Below, one piece after another: positions 1-7,297 of a stretch of DNA of 7,297 bases. The position numbers were made by a program, and so were the translations under genes. The notes under the pieces were generated by a model, which was not told the DNA's origin, ran no database searches, and saw nothing but the letters and a program-made list of their open reading frames with translations. Where the stretch lies: NCBI GenBank assembly GCA_023425455.1, contig JAFACP010000374.1, forward strand, positions 1 through 7,297. Direction: 5' to 3'. This DNA is from Pseudomonadota bacterium. GTDB taxonomy: Bacteria; Pseudomonadota; Gammaproteobacteria; Enterobacterales; Enterobacteriaceae. Each line of letters begins with the position of its first letter. The stretch's first letter is position 1.

Positions 1-2463
1 GCCCTGGGCAGTGCCAGTGGCGACGCGCTGGCCAGCGCCATTCGCACCCGTTATCCGGTCGCGATGATCGATGAGTTTCAGGATACCGACCCGCAGCAGT
101 ACCGCATATTTCGCCGTATCTGGCGGCGGCAGCCTGACACGGCGCTGCTGCTGATTGGCGATCCCAAGCAGGCCATTTACGCCTTTCGCGGCGCCGATAT
201 TTTCACCTATATGAAGGCCCGTAGCGAAGTCAGCGCCCACTACACGCTGGACACCAACTGGCGCTCCTCTCCCGGGATGGTTGACGGCGTGAATACGCTG
301 TTTAACCGGATGGAGACAGCGTTTATGTTCAGGGAGATCCCTTTTCAGCCGGTGAAGTCCGCGCCAAAGAACGCGGGGTTACGCTTTGAATTTAACGGGG
401 TAACGCAACCGGCAATCAATTTCTGGCTGCTGGACGGTGAAGGCGCAGGCGTCGCTGACTATCAAAATGCCATGGCGCAACACTGTGCCGCGCAAATCCG
501 CGACTGGCTCAGCGCCGGTGCACAGGGTGAGGCGCTGCTGTGGAAGGGGGAGCAATCAGCCCCGGTCCGGGCATCGGATATCACGGTGCTGGTGCGTAGC
601 CGTCAGGAAGCGGCGCTGATCCGCGATGCGCTGACCTTGCTCAATATCCCCTCCGTTTACCTCTCGAATCGCGACAGCGTCTTTGACACGCTGGAAGCGC
701 AAGAGATGCTGTGGCTGCTTCAGGCGGTGCTGACGCCGGAGCGGGAGAGCACCCTGCGCAGCGCGCTGGCAAGTTCAATGCTTGGGCTGAATGCGCGTGA
801 TATCGATGCGCTGAATAATGATGAGAGCGCGTGGGATCGGGTGGTCGAGGAGTTTGTCGCCTATCGCGAGCGCTGGCAAAAACGCGGGGTGATGGCGATG
901 CTGCGCGAACTTATCGCCCGGCGACAGATTGCGGAGAATACCCTGGCGACGGCGGGGGGAGAGCGTCGCCTGACCGACATTCTGCATATCAGCGAGCTGT
1001 TGCAGGAGGCGGGCACCCAGCTGGAGAGTGAGCACGCACTGGTGCGCTGGCTGTCGCAGCAAATTGCCGATCCCAACAGCAATGCGTCCAGTCAGCAGAT
1101 GCGTCTCGAAAGCGATCGGCATCTGGTGCAAATTGTCACGATCCACAAATCCAAAGGGCTGGAGTATCCGCTGGTCTGGCTGCCGTTTATCGCCAATTAC
1201 CGGGTACAGGACCAGGCGTTTTACCACGACAGGGACTCCTTTGAAGCGGTGCTTGATCTCAGTCAGGCGGAAACCAGCGTCGAGCTGGCGGAAGCCGAAC
1301 GGCTGGCGGAAGATTTGCGTCTGCTGTACGTGGCGCTGACCCGCTCTGTCTGGCACTGCAGCCTGGGCGTGGCACCGCTTTTCCGCCGTCGCGGCGAGAA
1401 AGCCGGAGAGAGCGATTTTCATTTGAGCGCGCTGGGGCGGCTCATTCAGCTGGGGGAACCCGCAGATGCGGCAGGGTTACGCCAGCGTCTTGAATCACTG
1501 TGCGCAGAGAATATTGCGCTAACCATCCCGACGCCGCCCGACGGTCATCGCTGGCAGATGCCGGCTCAGGAGCAACCTGAGCTGACGGCGCGCCAGATTG
1601 TCCGCCCTCTTACCGACGACTGGCGCGTCACCAGTTACTCCGGCCTGCAGCAGCACGGGCAGAGTATCGCTCAGGATCTGATGCCGAAACTGGATGTCGA
1701 TGCCGCCGGGAGCGGTGAGGTGTCGCCCGAGCCGATGTTGACTCCGCATCACTTCCCGCGTGGCGCGTCACCGGGAACATTTTTGCACAGCCTGTTTGAA
1801 ACGCTGGATTTCACCCAGCCGGTTTCGGATGAGTGGGTGCTGAAGATGCTGCAGGCGGGTGGCTATGACGCGCACTGGCAGCCGGTGCTTCGTGACTGGG
1901 TGAACGCGGTTTTACAGGTGCCGCTGACCGGGGACGGTATTTCGCTGTGCCAGCTGACGGCCAGTAATAAGCAGGTTGAGATGGAGTTTTACCTGCCCAT
2001 CGCACGCCCGCTTAAGGCCGACGCGCTTGACGCACTGATCCGCGAATATGACCCGCTGTCTGCGGGCTGCCCGCCGCTCAACTTCCGTCAGGTTCAGGGA
2101 ATGCTGAAAGGGTTTATTGACCTGGTGTTTCGCCATAATGGCCGCTACTACCTGCTGGATTACAAATCAAACTGGCTGGGGGAGGATAGCGGAGCCTATA
2201 CCCGGGAGGCGATGTCCTCTGCCATGCAGATGCACCGTTATGATCTGCAGTATCAGCTCTATACCCTCGCGCTGCATCGCTATCTGCGCCACCGCATCGC
2301 GGATTACCGTTATGAGGCGCACTTTGGCGGTGTCATCTATCTGTTCTTACGCGGCGTGGATCCGGCTGAGCCTGGTTCAGGTATCTTTAGCACCCGTCCT
2401 GATCCGGTGCTGATTGAAAAAATGGACAATCTGTTTGCCGCAGGCACGGAGGTGGTGGCATGA
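1..2463 (+). CDS. recB: RecBCD helicase/nuclease subunit RecB, 5'-truncated by window edge
   Basis: This is the 3' part of exonuclease V subunit beta, the 3'-5' helicase and only nuclease of RecBCD, which processes double-strand ends and loads RecA. The reading frame is open from base 1, giving 820 residues. Against the roughly 1180-residue E. coli protein (recalled), about 360 N-terminal residues, including Walker A, lie outside. Superfamily 1 helicase motifs follow in order: motif II IDEFQD (67-84), [14 protein letters not shown] (157-198), the TNWRSS segment (about 253-270), motif [12 protein letters not shown] (1132-1164) and motif [10 protein letters not shown] (1321-1344). The C-terminal nuclease domain (about 1708-2460) keeps all expected active-site residues: His (1786-1788), Asp (2119-2121), Asp-Tyr-Lys (2158-2166) and QxxxY (2248-2262). 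With an offset of 360 these equal E. coli H956, D1067, D1080/K1082 and Q1110/Y1114, so the nuclease part has no net indel. The stop codon overlaps the recD start (ATGA), indicating translational coupling. The gene appears intact apart from the window cut. Confidence 0.98.
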   Translation, partial: ALGSASGDALASAIRTRYPVAMIDEFQDTDPQQYRIFRRIWRRQPDTALLLIGDPKQAIYAFRGADIFTYMKARSEVSAHYTLDTNWRSSPGMVDGVNTLFNRMETAFMFREIPFQPVKSAPKNAGLRFEFNGVTQPAINFWLLDGEGAGVADYQNAMAQHCAAQIRDWLSAGAQGEALLWKGEQSAPVRASDITVLVRSRQEAALIRDALTLLNIPSVYLSNRDSVFDTLEAQEMLWLLQAVLTPERESTLRSALASSMLGLNARDIDALNNDESAWDRVVEEFVAYRERWQKRGVMAMLRELIARRQIAENTLATAGGERRLTDILHISELLQEAGTQLESEHALVRWLSQQIADPNSNASSQQMRLESDRHLVQIVTIHKSKGLEYPLVWLPFIANYRVQDQAFYHDRDSFEAVLDLSQAETSVELAEAERLAEDLRLLYVALTRSVWHCSLGVAPLFRRRGEKAGESDFHLSALGRLIQLGEPADAAGLRQRLESLCAENIALTIPTPPDGHRWQMPAQEQPELTARQIVRPLTDDWRVTSYSGLQQHGQSIAQDLMPKLDVDAAGSGEVSPEPMLTPHHFPRGASPGTFLHSLFETLDFTQPVSDEWVLKMLQAGGYDAHWQPVLRDWVNAVLQVPLTGDGISLCQLTASNKQVEMEFYLPIARPLKADALDALIREYDPLSAGCPPLNFRQVQGMLKGFIDLVFRHNGRYYLLDYKSNWLGEDSGAYTREAMSSAMQMHRYDLQYQLYTLALHRYLRHRIADYRYEAHFGGVIYLFLRGVDPAEPGSGIFSTRPDPVLIEKMDNLFAAGTEVVA
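2448..2452 (+). promoter_or_regulatory. Shine-Dalgarno site of recD inside the end of recB
   Basis: A full GGAGG lies 7 bases upstream of the ATG at 2460, within the last recB codons. This spacing favours the ATG at 2460 over a second in-frame ATG at 2466, which would be 13 bases away. Together with the 4-base ATGA stop/start overlap it suggests that recD is translated by ribosomes finishing recB, which would help keep the two subunits in balance (inference). Confidence 0.7.
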
Positions 2464-4280
2464 CAATGGCAGAATTATTGCTGGATGCGGTGAGTCAACG
2501 GGTGCTGCGGCAGCTGGACGTACAGTTTGCCCTGATGGTGGCCGGCGAGCAGCCTGCGGTGATGCTGGCGGCTGCGCTGCTCAGTAAAGAGACCGGTGAA
2601 GGGCATGTTTGTCTGCCCCTTTCACGGCTGACGGTTGATGACAACACGCCGCCGGTCCTGCAGGCCTGTTTCGCGTCGCTTGGCGATCCCGTTGACTGGC
2701 ACAGCATATTATTCCACTCCGCCGCCGTCAGCGACGGAGAGCGGCAAACGCCGATCGTTCTGACGGGGGAGCGTTTATACCTCAACCGGCTGTGGCGAAA
2801 TGAGCTGACGGTCGCCCGGTTCTTTAGCGAAACCCATGCTCCTCTCCCCTGTGACGAAGCGCAGCTCCGGCAAACGCTGGACGCCCTGTTTACAGCAGAT
2901 GAAGAGATCGACTGGCAGAAAGTGGCGGCGGCGGTGGCGTTAACGCGGCGGATCTCGGTGATTTCGGGGGGGCCCGGAACCGGGAAAACGACCACGGTAG
3001 CGAAACTGCTCGCGGCGTTGATCCAGCTTTCTGGCGAGCAGAAATGCCGTATTCGTCTGGCGGCCCCAACCGGCAAAGCGGCGGCGCGCCTGACCGAGTC
3101 ATTAGGCGGCGCGCTGCAAAAGCTGCCGCTCACCGCTTGCGCGCGCGCGCGTTTTCCTGATGAGGCCAGCACGCTGCACCGTCTACTCGGTGCTCAGCCC
3201 GGGAGCCAGCGTCTGCGATATCATGCCAGCAATCCACTGCATCTTGACGTGCTGGTCGTCGATGAAGCATCAATGATCGATCTGACCATGATGTCACGGC
3301 TGATTGACGCCCTGCCGCCTCACGCACGGGTTATTTTTCTTGGCGATCGCGACCAGCTCGCCTCCGTTGAGGCGGGGGCGGTGCTGGGGGATATCTGCAC
3401 CTACGCCAGCCTTGGCTACACCCCGGAACGGGCTTCGGAGCTGTCGCGCCTGACCGGATGCCCGCTTGCCGGCAACGCCTCTCCGCTGGCAGGTGCGCTG
3501 CGCGATAGCCTGTGCCTGCTACAAAAAAGCTACCGCTTTGGCAGCGATTCCGGCATCGGTCAGCTGGCTTCGGCGGTCAACAACGGCGACCGTCATAACA
3601 CCCGGGCGGTGTTTAACGCGGCGTTCGCGGATATCGATAAAAAGCCGCTGCACAGCCGGGACGACTACCAAACCATGCTGGATGATGCTGTAGAGGGCTA
3701 TCAACGCTATCTGGAGTGCGTCCGGCTGCAGAGTACGCCGGAACAGACGATTGCCGCCTTTGGTGAATATCAGCTGCTGTGTGCCCTGAGAGAGGGGCCG
3801 TTCGGCGTCGCCGGTCTGAATGAGAGGCTGGAGCAGCTACTGGCGCAAAAGGGGCGTATTCAGCGGGTCGCCCACTCGCGCTGGTATGAAGGTCGCCCGG
3901 TGATGATTAGCCGTAACGACAGCGCGCTGGGCCTGTTTAACGGCGATATTGGCATTGCGCTCGATCGCGGGCAGGGGCTGCGCGTCTGGTTTTTGATGCC
4001 GGACAGCAGCGTAAAATCGGTGCAGCCGAGTCGTCTGCCGGAGCACGAAACCGCCTGGGCGATGACGGTCCACAAGTCGCAGGGTTCTGAATTCAATCAC
4101 GTGGCGCTGATCCTGCCGACCCAGCTTTCGCCGGTGATCACCCGGGAGTTGATCTATACGGCGATCACCCGTGCGCGCCAGCGTCTGTCGCTGTATGCCG
4201 ACGAACGGGTCCTGATGCAGGGGATTGCGGCGCGTACGGAGCGCCGAAGCGGATTAAGCGCACAGTTCGGGGCGCGCTGA
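2460..4280 (+). CDS. recD: RecBCD 5'-3' helicase subunit RecD
   Basis: RecD (exonuclease V subunit alpha) is the 5'-3' motor of RecBCD and is required for its full nuclease activity and Chi response (known for the family). The 606 residues match the usual length of about 608. After an N-terminal domain (about residues 1-155) that in the family contacts RecB, the superfamily 1B helicase motifs appear in order: Walker A GGPGTGKT (170-177, catalytic Lys176), motif Ia [11 protein letters not shown] (201-211), Walker B VVDEAS (266-271), motif III LGDRDQ (294-299), motif [12 protein letters not shown] (535-545) and motif [10 protein letters not shown] (566-573). The start at 2460 is supported by a GGAGG 7 bases upstream and the 4-base overlap with recB. 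Two local oddities are a run of seven G across the Walker A codons and an alternating GC tract encoding CARAR (residues 227-231). Neither breaks the frame. Transcription probably comes from recB or further upstream, since no separate promoter is evident. Confidence 0.98.
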   Translation: MTMAELLLDAVSQRVLRQLDVQFALMVAGEQPAVMLAAALLSKETGEGHVCLPLSRLTVDDNTPPVLQACFASLGDPVDWHSILFHSAAVSDGERQTPIVLTGERLYLNRLWRNELTVARFFSETHAPLPCDEAQLRQTLDALFTADEEIDWQKVAAAVALTRRISVISGGPGTGKTTTVAKLLAALIQLSGEQKCRIRLAAPTGKAAARLTESLGGALQKLPLTACARARFPDEASTLHRLLGAQPGSQRLRYHASNPLHLDVLVVDEASMIDLTMMSRLIDALPPHARVIFLGDRDQLASVEAGAVLGDICTYASLGYTPERASELSRLTGCPLAGNASPLAGALRDSLCLLQKSYRFGSDSGIGQLASAVNNGDRHNTRAVFNAAFADIDKKPLHSRDDYQTMLDDAVEGYQRYLECVRLQSTPEQTIAAFGEYQLLCALREGPFGVAGLNERLEQLLAQKGRIQRVAHSRWYEGRPVMISRNDSALGLFNGDIGIALDRGQGLRVWFLMPDSSVKSVQPSRLPEHETAWAMTVHKSQGSEFNHVALILPTQLSPVITRELIYTAITRARQRLSLYADERVLMQGIAARTERRSGLSAQFGAR

Positions 4281-4282
4281 AG

Positions 4283-4305
4283 GGCCCTCACCGGGGGTGA
4301 GGGCC
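4283..4305. terminator. Hairpin between convergent recD and argA
   Basis: A perfect 10-bp inverted repeat, GGCCCTCACC (4283-4292) and GGTGAGGGCC (4296-4305), surrounds a GGG loop. It fills almost the whole 30-base gap between the recD and argA stop codons. No T-tract follows on either strand, so it is not a textbook intrinsic terminator. Its position between convergent genes suggests transcription termination or 3'-end protection for both transcripts (inference). Confidence 0.65.
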
Positions 4306-4310
4306 TGAAC

Positions 4311-5642
4311 TCAGCTCAGGTCAGCCATCAGCACTTTGGAGCGGCGCTGATAGTTGTACATCTGCTTTTTACTTTCCGGCAGCAAATCAATATCCACCGG
4401 CGTGAAGCCGCGCTCCTGGAACCAGTGAATGCTGCGGGTGGTCAGCACGAACAGTTTGCTTAAGCCTATCTGACGCGCCTGCGCCGCCACACGCTCAAGC
4501 AGCATTTCGCCGCGCGAGGAGCTGCGATAGTCGGGGTGTACCGCCACGCAGGCCATTTCACCGATCTTCTCTTCCGGGAAGGGATACAGCGCGGCGCAGG
4601 CAATGGTCAGGTTGTCGCGCTGGATGATGGTAAATTTATCAATCTCCATTTCCAGCTGCTCGCGTGAGCGGCGGACCAGAATACCTTGCTGTTCCAGCGG
4701 ACGGATCAGTTCGAGGATCCCGCCGATATCATTAATGGTGGCGCGACGAACCTGCTCGGCGCTCTCCATGACAATCTGCGTACCAATACCGTCACGGGAG
4801 AAGAGCTCCTGCAAAAGCGCGCCATCTTCCTGATAGCTAATCAGGTGGCTGCGACGCACGCCGCTGCGGCAGGCTTTTACCGCTCCACGCAGAAAGCGCA
4901 CGGTGCCGGAGTAGTAATCTTCTTTCTCTTCCAGCGCTTCCACGCGGGCCTGCGCTTCGTTGGGGAAGAGCTCTGGCACAATCACCCCCTCGTCATTGAC
5001 AACGCCCTGGGACGAGCAGAAGCCAATCATTTTTTCCGCCTTCAGCTTGATGGCCAGCTGAGTCGCTATCTCTTCTGAGGTCAGATTGAAGCTTTCGCCG
5101 GTAACGGAGACCGCGACCGGCCCCATCAGCACGATGGCGCCGCTGTCGAGCTGGCGATGGATCGCCTCTTCGTCGATACGGCGAATACGGCCGCTGTGGC
5201 AGTAATCCACGCCGTCATCGACGCCCAGCGGCTGGGCGATAATAAAGTTTCCGCTCACCACGTTAATGTGCGCGCCCTGCAGCGGCGTATTGTTGAGGCT
5301 CATCGACAGGCGGGCGGTAATGTCCAGCTGCAGCAGCCCGGCGGCCTGTTTGACCAGCTCAAGCGTTTTCGCGTCAGTGACGCGGGTATGTTTGTGGTAA
5401 ATCGGCTCATGGTGATGAGAGGCCAGGTTGGCATCGATTTGCGGACGTGCACCATACACCACGACCAGGCGGATGCCCAGGCTGTGCAGCAGGCCAATGT
5501 CATTGACAATACTGGAAAAGTTTTCATGCTCTATGGCTTCACCGCCGAGCATAATGACAAACGTTTTTCCCCGATGGGCATTGATATAGGGAACAGAATG
5601 GCGGAATCCCTGGACCAGTTCGGTTCTACGTTCCTTCACCAT
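4311..5642 (-). CDS. argA: N-acetylglutamate synthase ArgA (amino-acid acetyltransferase)
   Basis: ArgA transfers the acetyl group of acetyl-CoA to L-glutamate in the cytoplasm, the first committed step of arginine biosynthesis. The 443 residues equal the E. coli length, and the sequence is nearly the same as that protein from memory. An amino-acid-kinase-like domain (about residues 20-285, with [11 protein letters not shown] at 30-40 and VYGARPQID at 62-70) binds the feedback inhibitor arginine in this family. A GNAT acetyltransferase domain follows (about 295-443), with the acetyl-CoA motif [18 protein letters not shown] at 365-382. Positions where E. coli feedback-resistant mutants have been described (recalled: H15, Y19, S54, R58, G287, Q432) all carry the wild-type residue, so normal arginine inhibition is expected. 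The ATG at 5642 is preceded by AAGGG about 7 bases upstream. Two ARG boxes lie directly upstream, indicating repression by ArgR with arginine. The gene is convergent with recD and divergent from amiC. Confidence 0.98.
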   Translation of the reverse strand: MVKERRTELVQGFRHSVPYINAHRGKTFVIMLGGEAIEHENFSSIVNDIGLLHSLGIRLVVVYGARPQIDANLASHHHEPIYHKHTRVTDAKTLELVKQAAGLLQLDITARLSMSLNNTPLQGAHINVVSGNFIIAQPLGVDDGVDYCHSGRIRRIDEEAIHRQLDSGAIVLMGPVAVSVTGESFNLTSEEIATQLAIKLKAEKMIGFCSSQGVVNDEGVIVPELFPNEAQARVEALEEKEDYYSGTVRFLRGAVKACRSGVRRSHLISYQEDGALLQELFSRDGIGTQIVMESAEQVRRATINDIGGILELIRPLEQQGILVRRSREQLEMEIDKFTIIQRDNLTIACAALYPFPEEKIGEMACVAVHPDYRSSSRGEMLLERVAAQARQIGLSKLFVLTTRSIHWFQERGFTPVDIDLLPESKKQMYNYQRRSKVLMADLS

Positions 5643-5654
5643 GACACAACCCTT

Positions 5655-5672
5655 AATGAATGTTTATTCGCA
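5655..5672. promoter_or_regulatory. ARG box 1 (ArgR operator), argA-proximal
   Basis: The 18 bases AATGAATGTTTATTCGCA fit the recalled ARG-box consensus wnTGAATwwwwATTCAnw. Both half-sites TGAAT and ATTC are intact and the only core deviation is the last A. The box ends 13 bases upstream of the argA start codon and is separated by 3 bases from the second box, the standard tandem arrangement for a hexameric ArgR. Binding here should block argA transcription when arginine is plentiful. Confidence 0.88.
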
Positions 5673-5675
5673 ATT

Positions 5676-5693
5676 TGTGTATTTTTATTCGAT
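5676..5693. promoter_or_regulatory. ARG box 2 (ArgR operator), argA-distal
   Basis: The 18 bases TGTGTATTTTTATTCGAT form a second, slightly weaker ARG box: TGTAT in place of TGAAT on one side and an intact ATTC on the other. It starts exactly 21 bases after box 1, leaving the 3-base gap typical of paired ARG boxes. It overlaps the probable -10 region of argA. Confidence 0.82.
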
Positions 5694-5710
5694 TGTGGCC
5701 GCGCGCGCAA
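5682..5710 (-). promoter_or_regulatory. Candidate sigma-70 promoter of argA
   Basis: On the minus strand, TTGCGC (5710-5705) and TAAAAA (5687-5682) are separated by 17 bases, giving 3/6 and 4/6 matches to the -35 and -10 consensus. Transcription would start near 5675, inside the ARG-box pair, which fits repression by occlusion. The hexamers are weak and other registers in this A/T-rich stretch cannot be excluded. Confidence 0.4.
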
Positions 5711-5869
5711 GCCTAAATTTTCTGCCGATCACAGAAATGGATAAGTAAAGCGTGCGTTAACGTATGATTGTTTACCCTTTTATTGATGACAGTTTATGCG
5801 CCATTCGTTAAAGTTTTCGGTCAATTTGGGCGTTTTACTTATCAAACAGTTTTCTTGCTCGGGAGAAGC
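5694..5869 (+). promoter_or_regulatory. amiC upstream region; no confident promoter
   Basis: This is the amiC side of the divergent region. It is noticeably A/T-richer than the neighbouring genes, as expected for a regulatory region. A TATGAT (5763-5768) is one mismatch from the -10 consensus, but the nearest -35-like sequence, TGGATA at 5738, is 19 bases away. A TTGATG (5783-5788) lacks a good -10 partner. The amiC promoter therefore lies here by position, but I cannot pick the site. No further ARG box is seen in this part. Confidence 0.4.
5861..5865 (+). promoter_or_regulatory. Shine-Dalgarno site of amiC
   Basis: GGGAG lies 4 bases before the ATG at 5870. It supports that ATG as the start over a TTG at 5768, which would add 34 residues in front of the Tat signal and put the twin arginines far from the N-terminus. 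Confidence 0.7.
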
Positions 5870-7123
5870 ATGTCGGGATCCAAATCAACAATAAGCCGCC
5901 GCCGCTTTTTACAGGGGGCCGGGGCGATGTGGTTGCTTAGCGTCAGCCAGGTTGGCCTTGCTGCTACCAGTCAGGTGGTGGCGGTGCGCGTCTGGCCGTC
6001 GTCGACTTATACGCGCGTGACGGTTGAGTCCAGCCGCGTGCTGAAATATAAGCAATTTGCGCTGAGTAATCCTGAGCGTGTCGTGGTTGATCTCGAAGGC
6101 GTTAACCTGAATTCGGTGCTGAAAGGGGTGGCGGCGCAGATCCGCGGCGACGATCCTTATATCAAATCCGCGCGGGTAGGGCAGTTTGATCCGCAGACCG
6201 TACGCATGGTGTTTGAGCTGAAGCAGAACGTCAAGCCGCAGCTGTTCGCGCTTGCGCCGGTGGCCGCCTTCAAAGAGCGTCTGGTGATGGATCTCTACCC
6301 GGCAAATGCGACAGACATTCAGGATCCGCTGCTGGCGCTGCTGGAAGACTACAACAAAGGCGATCTTGAACGTCAGGTACCGCCTGCGCAGAGTGGTCCT
6401 CAGCCGGGCAAAGCCGGACGCGATCGCCCGATTGTGATCATGCTTGATCCCGGGCACGGCGGGGAGGATTCCGGGGCGGTGGGTAAATACCACACCCGGG
6501 AAAAAGATGTGGTACTGCAAATTGCGCGTCGCCTGAAGGCCCTGATCGACAAAGAGGGCAATATGCGGGCCTACATGACGCGTAATGAAGATGTCTTTAT
6601 TCCGCTTAAAGTGCGCGTGGCGAAAGCGCAAAAACAGCGTGCCGACCTGTTTGTCTCGATCCACGCCGATGCCTTTACCAGCCGCCAGCCGAGCGGTTCT
6701 TCGGTGTTTGCCCTGTCAACAAAAGGGGCGACCAGTACCGCTGCGAGATATCTGGCCGACACCCAGAACGCCTCGGATCTTATCGGCGGCGTGAGCAAAA
6801 GCGGAGACCGCTACGTCGATCACACCATGTTCGATATGGTGCAGTCGCTGACCATCACCGACAGCCTGAAGTTTGGTAAAGCGGTACTCGGTAAGCTGGG
6901 GCACATCAATAAGCTGCATAAAAACAGCGTTGAGCAGGCCGGTTTTGCGGTACTGAAAGCGCCGGACATTCCCTCTATTCTGGTTGAAACCGCGTTTATC
7001 AGTAATGTGGAAGAGGAACGAAAGCTTAAAACAGCGAAGTTTCAGCAGGAGGTCGCGGAGTCGATTCTCGCGGGGATTCGGGCCTATTTCTCTGATGGCG
7101 CTACGCTGGCAAGACGCGGGTAG
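5870..7123 (+). CDS. amiC: N-acetylmuramoyl-L-alanine amidase AmiC, Tat-exported
   Basis: AmiC is a periplasmic zinc amidase that cuts the bond between N-acetylmuramic acid and the stem peptide of peptidoglycan, helping daughter cells separate; NlpD activates it (known for E. coli). With this start the protein has 417 residues, the E. coli length. The N-terminus has a Tat signal, SRRRFLQ (9-15), then a hydrophobic stretch and a probable cleavage site after Ala31 (VGLA/ATSQ). An AMIN domain (about 35-140), which targets the septum, is followed by a linker rich in Pro, Gly and Gln (about 165-186) and an Amidase_3 domain (about 187-407). Visible zinc ligands are His196 (LDPGHGG), Glu211 (REKD) and His265 (SIHADAF), with catalytic Glu373 (VETAF). 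The segment around 300-345 corresponds to the family's insertion with the autoinhibitory helix. The gene stands alone, divergent from argA and convergent with the tRNA, and nothing appears missing. Confidence 0.97.
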   Translation: MSGSKSTISRRRFLQGAGAMWLLSVSQVGLAATSQVVAVRVWPSSTYTRVTVESSRVLKYKQFALSNPERVVVDLEGVNLNSVLKGVAAQIRGDDPYIKSARVGQFDPQTVRMVFELKQNVKPQLFALAPVAAFKERLVMDLYPANATDIQDPLLALLEDYNKGDLERQVPPAQSGPQPGKAGRDRPIVIMLDPGHGGEDSGAVGKYHTREKDVVLQIARRLKALIDKEGNMRAYMTRNEDVFIPLKVRVAKAQKQRADLFVSIHADAFTSRQPSGSSVFALSTKGATSTAARYLADTQNASDLIGGVSKSGDRYVDHTMFDMVQSLTITDSLKFGKAVLGKLGHINKLHKNSVEQAGFAVLKAPDIPSILVETAFISNVEEERKLKTAKFQQEVAESILAGIRAYFSDGATLARRG

Positions 7124-7133
7124 CGTGGCATGA

Positions 7134-7151
7134 GCCGGGTAAACGCCCGGC
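7134..7151. terminator. Hairpin just after amiC
   Basis: GCCGGG (7134-7139) pairs with CCCGGC (7146-7151), extended by a T-G wobble to leave an AAAC loop. It begins 10 bases after the amiC stop. No T-tract follows, so it may be a weak terminator or a 3'-end stabilising structure that works together with the hairpin downstream. Confidence 0.5.
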
Positions 7152-7170
7152 GATTTCACAAACGACAGAT

Positions 7171-7204
7171 AAAAAAAAACACCCTTGAGGGTGTTTATCT
7201 TTTA
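7171..7204. terminator. Bidirectional intrinsic terminator between amiC and tRNA-fMet
   Basis: AAACACCC (7177-7184) and GGGTGTTT (7189-7196) form a perfect 8-bp stem with a TTGA loop. On the minus strand it is followed by six more T (complement of 7171-7176), a classic rho-independent terminator located 17 bases past the tRNA CCA end. On the plus strand it is followed by ATCTTTT, so it can also stop transcripts coming from amiC. Confidence 0.9.
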
Positions 7205-7212
7205 AGACGTGT

Positions 7213-7289
<77 letters not shown>

Positions 7290-7297
7290 TCCGTCTT

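Noticed and set aside
775..1422. A 215-codon minus-strand open frame inside recB
   Set aside because: It lies entirely within well-conserved RecB helicase sequence on the other strand. Its translation is low in complexity and matches no family I recognise.
2466..2468. Alternative ATG start of recD two codons downstream
   Set aside because: It is 13 bases from the GGAGG, against 7 for the ATG at 2460, and it would lose the ATGA overlap with recB.
2495..3172. A 225-codon minus-strand open frame inside recD
   Set aside because: It is opposite the N-terminal and P-loop coding part of recD. Its Ser/Arg/Ala-rich translation is typical of a shadow frame.
5157..5744. A 195-codon plus-strand open frame antisense to argA, running into the ARG-box region
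   Set aside because: It lies opposite the highly conserved argA, has no convincing ribosome-binding site or recognisable domain, and crosses the argA operator region. It is best explained as a by-product of GC-rich codon use in argA.
5768..5869. A 34-residue N-terminal extension of AmiC from a TTG codon
   Set aside because: The extension would bury the twin-arginine signal, lacks a good Shine-Dalgarno site, and makes the protein longer than the 417-residue family length. The ATG at 5870 has GGGAG just upstream.
5909..6664. A 251-codon minus-strand open frame inside amiC
   Set aside because: It is His/Arg-rich and opposite the conserved AMIN and amidase domains, with no supporting start signals.

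Overview
The window looks like a piece of chromosome from a member of the Enterobacteriaceae. The gene order recB-recD > < argA / amiC > < tRNA-fMet and the protein sequences match, from memory, the Escherichia coli recBCD-argA-amiC-metZWV neighbourhood. The proteins are close to the E. coli versions but not identical: RecD and the end of RecB differ at many positions, and coding sequence is rich in G/C at third positions. A relative such as Enterobacter, Leclercia, Lelliottia or Kosakonia is more likely than E. coli itself. The genus is inferred and cannot be fixed from this sequence alone.

Layout. (1) Positions 1-2463 (+) hold the 3' two thirds of recB, open at the left edge. (2) recD (2460-4280, +) is coupled to recB through a 4-base ATGA overlap. 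Together they encode the helicase-nuclease and 5'-3' helicase subunits of exonuclease V (RecBCD); recC would lie outside the window. (3) A hairpin in the 30-base gap separates recD from the convergent argA (4311-5642, -), which encodes N-acetylglutamate synthase, the first enzyme of arginine synthesis. (4) The 227-base divergent region between argA and amiC carries a well-formed tandem pair of ARG boxes (ArgR operators) just upstream of argA. (5) amiC (5870-7123, +) encodes a Tat-exported, zinc-dependent N-acetylmuramoyl-L-alanine amidase used in septum splitting. (6) The 89-base gap after amiC holds two hairpins, one a strong terminator for the opposing transcript. (7) A complete initiator tRNA-fMet gene lies at 7213-7289 (-), probably the last gene of a metZWV-like cluster that continues beyond the right edge.

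The genes do not form one pathway. recB and recD belong to one operon for double-strand break repair. argA, amiC and the tRNA are independent housekeeping units in alternating orientation, each bounded by hairpins. All key catalytic residues I could locate are present, and there are no frameshifts, insertion sequences, CRISPR arrays or phage genes. I found no undescribed biological system here. The observations in Part 2 are small-scale: a G7 run in the RecD P-loop, a GC-dinucleotide tract in recD, the operator architecture of argA, an apparent absence of Chi and the shared terminators.
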